Assembly: GCA_050698355.1 (NCBI GenBank)
Contig: JBOHBN010000331.1
Span: forward strand, 1 to 29,916
Source of the DNA: JBOHBN01 sp050698355
GTDB taxonomy: Bacteria > Actinomycetota > Actinomycetes > Streptosporangiales > WHST01
Direction: 5' to 3'
Length of the DNA stretch: 29,916 nt
Part shown: positions 24,909 through 29,916 of the stretch, in pieces
Layout: each line of letters opens with the position of its first letter
How positions within the stretch are numbered: position 1 is the first letter of the stretch
Position numbers and translations under genes: made by a program
The notes under the pieces: model-generated
The model's database searches: none
What the model was told of the DNA's origin: nothing
What the model saw: only the letters and a program-made list of their open reading frames with translations

Positions 24909-27028
24909 GACCGGCCGTCCAACTGGATGTCGTGGGTGACCGAGCCGTCGACCGCGTTCACCAGCTTCGCCGCCGGCTCGTGCCCGCTCTCGCCGTCGGG
25001 TGTGCACACGAGCAGGTACGTACCCTCGCCCGGGGAGCGCAACCGGTACGTGCCTTCCGCGTTCGTGCGTGCCCGGTCGAGCTGCTGCCCCTGGAAGTCG
25101 GTCAGGGTCAGCGCGGCCGGCGCGGGGGAGCGGTCATGGCGGTAGACGCTGCCGGTGACGAGCGGCCCACCCACATGCGCGTGCCCGTTCCCGTTGCCGT
25201 TCTGCTCGCCGTGTCCGTCGCCGTTGCCGTTTCCGTCGGCGGGAGGTGCGGACGCGTCGTAGGTGACGAAGCGGCCGCGCCCGTCGGTGCCTGCCCGGCC
25301 GTCGCCTCGACCGTCGCGACCGGAGAGATCCTGCAGGATGTCCAGGACGCGCGCCAGCGTGTCCCGTAGCTCCGGCGCATGCGCGGACCCGTTGGCCTGC
25401 GCGGGTACGAGCGTCGAGTGCTGCGGCTGGTCCTGCAACTGCTCGCTGTCGTCACCCCCGCCGCGTCCGAGCACCGTGGCCAGCCGCTTCTCCGGCAGGA
25501 ACCACGCGACGATGAACGCGACCAACAGCAGCGGCGCGAGATACTTGTACAGCGGGGTCAGCGCGTCCGCATAGGACACCACAACGGCGTGGGCGATGTC
25601 CGGCGGCAGCTTGTCGACGATCTGTGTGGTCAGACCCTGAGCCTTGCCGTCGCCCCCCATCGCCTGACTCGCCCCGGGCGGCAGGTTCTGTGCCAGCTGG
25701 TCGGTCAGCCTGCTGGTGAACAGCGAGCCGATGAGGGCGACGCCGAACGCGGCGCCGATCTGGCGGAAGAAGTTGACATTGGCGGTGGCCGTGGCCATGT
25801 CTCTCTTGGCCACCGAGTTCTGCGTGGTCAGGATCAGCGTCGGCATGATGAACCCGAGGCCGAGCCCGAGCACCACCATGTAGAGGCTGGACTCGCCGCG
25901 GGTCGTGCTCGCGTCCAGCAACGACAGCAGGTACATGCCGACCGACGCGATCCCGGCACCGATGATGGGGAACGGCTTGTAGCGTCCCGTGCGGCTGATC
26001 GTCTGCCCGGTGATCACCGCGGAGAACATCAGCCCACCCATCAGCGGCAGCATCAGGATGCCCGACTTGGTGGCGCTCGCGCCGAGGGACAGCTGCAGGT
26101 ATGTCGGCAGGTAGCTCACGGCACCGAACATCGCGATGCCCACCATGAACGCCATGATCGTGTTCACACGGAAGACGCCGTCGCGGAACAGGCGAAGCGG
26201 CAGGATCGGCTGCTCGGCGCGGCGCTCCACCAACAGCCACAGCGGAATGAACACCACCGCGCCGGCGATCAGAGCGAAGATCGGCAGTGACACCCAGTCG
26301 TAGCGGGTGCCGCCCCAGTTCAGCATCAGGACGAGCGCGGCCACGCCGAGCGCCATGAAGGCGGCGCCCTTGTAGTCGACCTTCGTCTTCTGGTGCTGCG
26401 GCTTGCTGAGCTTGAGTACCGCGGCGGTGACGACGAACGCCGCGATGCCGACCGGCACGTTGATGTAGAAGATCCAGCGCCAGCTGACGTGCTGGGTGAG
26501 AAAACCGCCGAGCAGCGGGCCGAGCACGGTGGCGACCCCGATCATCGGCCCCATCACGCTCATGTACTTGCCGCGCTCGCGGGCGCTCACGATATCGGCC
26601 ATGATCGTCTGCGCGCCGATCATCAGTCCACCGGCACCGATGCCCTGCACCGCGCGGCACGCAATGAGCATGCCCATCGACTGGGCGAGTCCCGCTACGA
26701 TCGAGCCGGCCAGGAAGATGGCGATCGCGAGGTGGAACGCGTTGCGCCGCCCGATGAAGTCGCCGACCTTGCCGTACAACGGCATCGAGATGGTCTGCCC
26801 GAGCAGGTAGGTCGTGATGATCCACGAGATCTCGTCGAGGCCGTTGAGGTCCGCGGCGATGTGCGGAAGCGCCGTGGCCACGATGGTCTGGTCCAGCGCC
26901 GCCATCAGGATCCCGAGGATCAGGCCGATGAAGATGACGATCAGCCGCTTTCGCGGGATGCCGTTCTCGCTCAACCGCGGTCCGGCGGGCGGCGCAGCGG
27001 GTGCGGGCTTCGTGGCTGAATGCGCCAA
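24905..27028 (-). CDS. DHA2-type 14-helix MFS exporter fused to a C-terminal transthyretin-like domain
   Basis: 707 residues from a TTG at 27028 (GGAG five bases upstream). Residues about 28-520 are a complete EmrB/QacA-type drug:H+ antiporter with 14 helices, including motif D1 (LDQTIVATALP), motif A (GKVGDFIGRR) and motif C (VLGPLLGGF). Residues 520-619 form a linker with an amphipathic helix (LRDTLARVLDILQDLSG, about 554-570) and an Asn/Gly/His-rich stretch (600-619). Residues 620-707 form one carboxypeptidase-regulatory-like beta-sandwich (VTGSVYRHDRSPAPAALTLT, GTYRLRSPGEGTYLLVC). In a 14-helix topology the C-terminus is cytoplasmic, so the extra domain faces the cytosol, which is odd for this fold. 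Related domains recur in two downstream genes. It lies 58 bases after the TetR gene, probably under its control. Substrate unknown. Confidence 0.92.
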   Translation of the reverse strand: MAHSATKPAPAAPPAGPRLSENGIPRKRLIVIFIGLILGILMAALDQTIVATALPHIAADLNGLDEISWIITTYLLGQTISMPLYGKVGDFIGRRNAFHLAIAIFLAGSIVAGLAQSMGMLIACRAVQGIGAGGLMIGAQTIMADIVSARERGKYMSVMGPMIGVATVLGPLLGGFLTQHVSWRWIFYINVPVGIAAFVVTAAVLKLSKPQHQKTKVDYKGAAFMALGVAALVLMLNWGGTRYDWVSLPIFALIAGAVVFIPLWLLVERRAEQPILPLRLFRDGVFRVNTIMAFMVGIAMFGAVSYLPTYLQLSLGASATKSGILMLPLMGGLMFSAVITGQTISRTGRYKPFPIIGAGIASVGMYLLSLLDASTTRGESSLYMVVLGLGLGFIMPTLILTTQNSVAKRDMATATANVNFFRQIGAAFGVALIGSLFTSRLTDQLAQNLPPGASQAMGGDGKAQGLTTQIVDKLPPDIAHAVVVSYADALTPLYKYLAPLLLVAFIVAWFLPEKRLATVLGRGGGDDSEQLQDQPQHSTLVPAQANGSAHAPELRDTLARVLDILQDLSGRDGRGDGRAGTDGRGRFVTYDASAPPADGNGNGDGHGEQNGNGNGHAHVGGPLVTGSVYRHDRSPAPAALTLTDFQGQQLDRARTNAEGTYRLRSPGEGTYLLVCTPDGESGHEPAAKLVNAVDGSVTHDIQLDGRS

Positions 27029-27086
27029 CGGGTCTCCCTTGAAGTTCGTTCGGTGGTCAGGCCTGCGGGTCTTGGGTGTGGAGGTG

Positions 27087-27728
27087 CTAGGGATGTGCCG
27101 GCTGTGGTTGGGTGCCGATCACGGCGCCCTGCTCGAGCACGTCGAACGCCTCGTCGACCAGTTTGGCCGGCCGGCGTGTGCCGTTCGCGGTCCAGCGCTT
27201 CATCGCCACCTTGACGACGCTGCCCGCCAGCGCGGCGAGCAGCTGCGGGCGCAGGTCGTCGTCGGGGTCGACGCCGAGGCGCTCGGCCATCGCTTCGGTG
27301 AGCGCGCGCTCGATCGTCGCGTACTGCGCGAGCTGCCGCGGCAGCAGGCTCGGGTTGGCATGCACAAGCCGCTGCCGCGCGAGCGCGTGCTCGCGGGTGG
27401 CGTGCGCGCTGCTCAGGAGCTCGCTCTCGCGGAGGGCGACGCGCAGCGTGCGGAGTGGTGCCTCGTCAGCCGGCCGCTGCGCGATCAGCTCGCGCAGCTC
27501 GGCGGCGGCCTCGCCGGCCTCGCCGATGAGGGCGTCCTCCTTGCAGGAGAAGTAGTTGAAGAACGTCCGCGGCGACACGTCGGCCGCCTCGCTGATCTCC
27601 TCGACGGTGAGGTGCTCGATACCCCGCTCGAGGGCGAGCGTGAGGGCTGCCTGCTTGATGGCGCGGCGCGTCGCCTGCTTCTTGCGCTCCCGCCGTCCCT
27701 GCGGGGGCGCCTCTGCCATCTCGGTCAT
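27087..27728 (-). CDS. TetR-family repressor
   Basis: 213 residues. The N-terminal HTH is at about 14-60 (RRAIKQAALTLALERGIEH, VEEISEAADVSPRTFFNYF, then CKEDAL). The C-terminal ligand-binding region is all-helical with an LPRQLAQYATIERALTEAMAERLG segment, typical of regulators of exporter genes. It starts at ATG 27728 with no ribosome-binding site, because the candidate -10 box TAAAAT is only six bases upstream; the mRNA may be leaderless. The 19-base operator-like palindrome covers the -10 box and start, implying autoregulation. It is on the same strand as the exporter operon and probably is its first gene. Confidence 0.9.
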   Translation of the reverse strand: MTEMAEAPPQGRRERKKQATRRAIKQAALTLALERGIEHLTVEEISEAADVSPRTFFNYFSCKEDALIGEAGEAAAELRELIAQRPADEAPLRTLRVALRESELLSSAHATREHALARQRLVHANPSLLPRQLAQYATIERALTEAMAERLGVDPDDDLRPQLLAALAGSVVKVAMKRWTANGTRRPAKLVDEAFDVLEQGAVIGTQPQPAHP

Positions 27729-27745
27729 GCGTACATTTTACGCAT
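27727..27745 (-). promoter_or_regulatory. TetR operator candidate
   Basis: A perfect palindrome ATGCGTA-N5-TACGCAT (7-base arms, 19 bases in all) overlaps the TetR start codon and encloses the predicted -10 box. Its size, symmetry and position fit a TetR-family operator. Binding by the adjacent repressor would block its own promoter and that of the downstream exporter operon. No second copy is seen in the 58 bases between the TetR and exporter genes. Confidence 0.7.
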
Positions 27746-27762
27746 GATTGCGCTACCCGCAA
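27735..27762 (-). promoter_or_regulatory. candidate promoter of the TetR-exporter operon (leaderless)
   Basis: On the minus strand TTGCGG (complement of 27757-27762) and TAAAAT (complement of 27735-27740) are separated by 16 bases. The -10 box ends six bases before the TetR ATG, so transcription should start at or next to the start codon. Confidence 0.5.
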
Positions 27763-27772
27763 ATTCGCGGTA

Positions 27773-27788
27773 TGAGCAAACATGCTCA
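27773..27788. promoter_or_regulatory. palindrome TGAGCA-N4-TGCTCA
   Basis: Perfect 6-base arms with a 4-base spacer, 28 bases upstream of the TetR operator and 22 bases after the end of the MetE-like gene. It could be a second regulator site upstream of the -35 box, or a weak terminator for the gene before it. Confidence 0.4.
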
Positions 27789-27810
27789 CATTGCGTCGAA
27801 GGTGCCTGCG

Positions 27811-28977
27811 CTAGCGGCTCCACAGCCGCTGCGAGGCCAGCCGCGCCCCCTCCGCCAGCGTCTGCAGCTTGCCCCAGCCGAGCTGCGGGTGGATGCGGCT
27901 GCCGAACCCGCAGTCGGCGCCGGCGATGACGTTCTCCCGGCCGACCCGGTCGGCGAAGCGGGTGATGCGCTCGGCGACCAGCTCCGGGTGCTCGATCACG
28001 TTCGTGGCGTGCGTGACGACCCCGGGCACCAGGATCTTGCCGTCAGGCAGCGTGACGTCCTCCCACAGGTGGTACTCGTGCTCGTGCCTGGAGTTCGCGG
28101 CCTCGATGACGTACGCGCCGGCGCGTACCTGGAGCACGATGTCGACGATGTCCTTCAGTGGAACGTCATGCTTGTGCGGCCCGTGCCAGCTGCCCCAGCA
28201 GATGTGGTACCTGATCCTGTCCTCGGGCAGGCCGTCGAGCGCGTGGTTGAGCAGATCGATGCTCTCCTGCGCGTAGCGGCGGTACTCGCCCAGGTCGAGC
28301 TCCGGCCGCCGGTCCCACTGCGCCGGCACCCACGCGTCGTCGACCTGGAGCAGGAAGCCGGCGTCGATGATCGCCTTGTACTCCTCGCGCATCGCGTCGG
28401 CGAGCGCGCGCATGAGGTCATCGTGGTTGCTGTAGTACTCGTTCGCGATGCCCACCTCGATGCTCGCCGGTGCGACCACCGGCATGAACACCTCGGTCAC
28501 GTCCTGGCCCGCGACCGCCGCGCGCAGGTTCTCGATGTCGCGCTGGATGGCCTGTGGGCGGTACGACAGCGGCCCCCGCACGACCGGCTGTGTGGTGATG
28601 GGGGCGAAGAAGTACGCGTCCTCCATGTAGCCGAACAGGCTCTGGTTGGCGTCGGCCCAGGCGTAGAAGTCGCCGAACTCCTCGCGGTCGCGGCCCTTCA
28701 GGTACTCCTCGTCGGCCTCGGACCAGTCGCGGCTCTCGACTCCATCCAGCCTGTCGAGCACGTACCACATCCACAGCGTCTTGCCGAACTCCCCGTCGTC
28801 GACCACGTCGATGCCCAGGTCGGCCTGGCGGCGTACGACGTCGGCCACCGCGCTCGTCAGCAGCGAGCGTGCCTCGGGCGAGTCGGGGCCCTTGTGCAGC
28901 ATGGCCTCGGACAGCCCCTCCGGCCGCTGCAGGGCGCCGACGTGGGTGGTCAGGATGCGGTCGGTGCTGTGCTGCAT
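27811..28977 (-). CDS. cobalamin-independent methionine synthase (MetE) C-terminal-domain family protein
   Basis: 388 residues, with GGAGGAGG just upstream of the start. It matches the single catalytic (beta-alpha)8 barrel of the MetE family and lacks the N-terminal half of full-length MetE (~750 residues). The expected zinc ligands are visible: H258 and C260 (YHICWGSWHG), E292 (IEAANSRH) and C356 (GADCGFGS). The N-terminus ILTTHVGALQRP and VDDGEFGK fit the methyltetrahydrofolate/substrate-binding parts of the family. Such short proteins methylate homocysteine from other donors or handle other thiol substrates, so the reaction is unsure. The upstream neighbour is an amino-acid permease on the same strand, separated by a hairpin. 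Confidence 0.88.
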   Translation of the reverse strand: MQHSTDRILTTHVGALQRPEGLSEAMLHKGPDSPEARSLLTSAVADVVRRQADLGIDVVDDGEFGKTLWMWYVLDRLDGVESRDWSEADEEYLKGRDREEFGDFYAWADANQSLFGYMEDAYFFAPITTQPVVRGPLSYRPQAIQRDIENLRAAVAGQDVTEVFMPVVAPASIEVGIANEYYSNHDDLMRALADAMREEYKAIIDAGFLLQVDDAWVPAQWDRRPELDLGEYRRYAQESIDLLNHALDGLPEDRIRYHICWGSWHGPHKHDVPLKDIVDIVLQVRAGAYVIEAANSRHEHEYHLWEDVTLPDGKILVPGVVTHATNVIEHPELVAERITRFADRVGRENVIAGADCGFGSRIHPQLGWGKLQTLAEGARLASQRLWSR

Positions 28978-29080
28978 GTGTGCCTCCTCCGGCGGGCGAC
29001 TGTCGTATCGACCGTAGTGAGGCGGGGGATATCAGACAAGGCGCCCCTGGGCGTGCAAATCGATCCTGCAGAGCTCCGGG

Positions 29081-29152
29081 GTCAAGATCCGTTCCGCCTG
29101 GCCGTAGCGCGTAGAAAACTGCGCGTTGCGGCCGGAAGAAACAGATCTTGAC
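29081..29152. terminator. 72-base imperfect hairpin between permease and MetE-like genes
   Basis: The outer arms 29081-29093 (GTCAAGATCCGTT) and 29140-29152 (AACAGATCTTGAC) pair at 12 of 13 positions. Inside, GGCCGTAGCGCG and CGCGTTGCGGCC pair with two G-T/wobble positions around an AT-rich loop (TAGAAAACT). It begins 24 bases after the permease stop and lies about 100 bases before the MetE-like start, the right place for a terminator. Its size and symmetry also fit a dispersed palindromic element. Confidence 0.6.
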
Positions 29153-29175
29153 TTGGGCGTCGGCCGGGCGACCTT

Positions 29176-29916
29176 CTACGCCCCGGGCAACTCGGGTGCG
29201 CCGCGGCGCCTGCGCTGCTGCACCGCGACGATCACGAGTCCGACGATGAGCCACGCGGCACCGACGATCTGCGCCCGGTGGCTGGCCAGGACCAGTACGG
29301 CAACAAGGATGGTCGCGCCGGCCAACGGTGTGATCAGGTGCCGGCCCTGGTGCCGGGTTTCTGTGCGACGCCGGACGTAGAAGTAGCCGATGACCGAGGC
29401 GTGTAGCAGCACGAATGCGCAGAGCGCACCGACGTCCACGATCGATACGAGCGTGTCCAGGCCGCTGGGCTGGGTGGCCGCCCATACGGCGATGAGCACG
29501 TTCACGCCGGCGGCGACGAGGAGGCCTACGGCCGGGACGCGGGTGCGTGCGGTGACCTTCGCCATTACGTGGGGGAGCCGTGACTCCCTGCCCATGTCGA
29601 GCAGCACCCGGGACGCGGCGGCCTGCCCGACCATCGCGGAGAACGCCGCACCGACCGCTTTCGCGACCGCGAGGAAGCCGGAGAGCCACGGCGCGATCTG
29701 CGTCGCCACGAGCTGGTAGTAGGCCTCACCCTGCCGCTCGGGGTGCGCGGCCAACGTGTCGGGGGAGACCGGGGCGAGCAGCGCTCCCGCGTACGTCTGC
29801 GCCGCGAAGAGCAGGCCGGCGATGATCAGGCAGGTGACGGTCGCACGGCCGATCAGGTTCGTACCGCCCGTGCTTTCCTCGGCGAACGTGGCGATCGCGT
29901 CGAATCCCAGGTACGA
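29176..29916 (-). CDS. APC-family amino-acid permease, C-terminal part (5' end outside window)
   Basis: 246 codons, open to the window edge. The first residues in view, YLGFDAIATFAEEST, are the conserved segment around helix 6 of APC-superfamily amino-acid permeases, followed by LIGRATVTCLIIAGLLFAAQ, the helix block SGFLAVAKAVGAAFSAMVGQ, RVLLDMGRESRLP (the family's conserved R-x-x-x-x-M-x-R-D/E loop), VPAVGLLVAAGVNVLIAV and two final helices. It would import or exchange amino acids or amines at the plasma membrane. A TTG at 29754 is internal and not the true start. Pairing with the MetE-like gene suggests, but does not prove, a sulfur amino acid link. Confidence 0.88.
   Translation of the reverse strand, partial: SYLGFDAIATFAEESTGGTNLIGRATVTCLIIAGLLFAAQTYAGALLAPVSPDTLAAHPERQGEAYYQLVATQIAPWLSGFLAVAKAVGAAFSAMVGQAAASRVLLDMGRESRLPHVMAKVTARTRVPAVGLLVAAGVNVLIAVWAATQPSGLDTLVSIVDVGALCAFVLLHASVIGYFYVRRRTETRHQGRHLITPLAGATILVAVLVLASHRAQIVGAAWLIVGLVIVAVQQRRRRGAPELPGA

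Noticed and set aside
25172..25231. Imperfect short repeats that looked like a repeat array
   Set aside because: They encode the Asn/Gly/His-rich linker of the MFS fusion; codon-level low complexity, not a CRISPR or tandem-repeat locus.
27748..29151. 467-codon open frame on the plus strand
   Set aside because: Antisense shadow of the MetE-like gene, which shows all four zinc ligands.

Overview
The window is very G+C-rich, almost fully coding DNA, with GTG/TTG starts, many 4-base ATGA/GTGA gene overlaps, one apparently leaderless gene and typical actinomycete families (ECF42 sigma factor with a DGPF partner, large LuxR-type ATPase regulator, SPW-like small membrane proteins, CrtU-type carotenoid enzyme). 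I read it as a chromosomal stretch from a filamentous or related actinobacterium; genus cannot be fixed from the sequence.

Layout. 1-1635: end of a carotenoid locus, with a methyltransferase-like tail running in frame into a CrtU-type carotenoid phi-ring synthase. 1681-3862 (minus): a DUF885 metallohydrolase-like protein and a small membrane-anchored protein. 4144-7152 (plus): an ECF42 sigma module (YCII/DGPF protein, sigma factor, DUF899, DUF2182) with a good match to the published ECF42 promoter in front of the DUF899 gene. 7315-11444 (plus): flavin amine oxidase, multicopper oxidase, MFS exporter. 11445-12301: a decayed stretch holding an amidohydrolase remnant, two strong hairpins and one small gene. 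12302-15104 (minus): a large LuxR-family ATPase regulator split by a frameshift. 15332-22642: a divergent IclR regulator and a six-gene operon (TctC-TctB-TctA carboxylate uptake, class III CoA-transferase, crotonase, PLP aminotransferase) that looks like uptake and CoA-dependent breakdown of an unidentified carboxylic acid. 22639-27745 (minus): a tightly coupled TetR-led operon described below. 27811-29916 (minus): a MetE-like catalytic-half protein and the 3' part of an APC amino-acid permease, separated by a long hairpin.

The most unusual part is 22639-27745. A TetR repressor with a palindromic operator on its own -10 box leads an operon in which a 14-helix DHA2-type exporter is fused at its cytoplasmic C-terminus to a transthyretin/carboxypeptidase-regulatory-like beta-sandwich domain. 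Clear relatives of that domain recur in two more proteins of the operon (one copy joined to a helical domain, three copies in tandem), none with a recognisable signal peptide. Between them lie two paralogous two-helix membrane proteins sharing a GYQPxGADWTxAT motif. The module duplication, the overlapping genes and the apparent intracellular use of a normally extracytoplasmic fold suggest a multi-component membrane efflux assembly that I do not recognise as described. Its substrate and mechanism are unknown.
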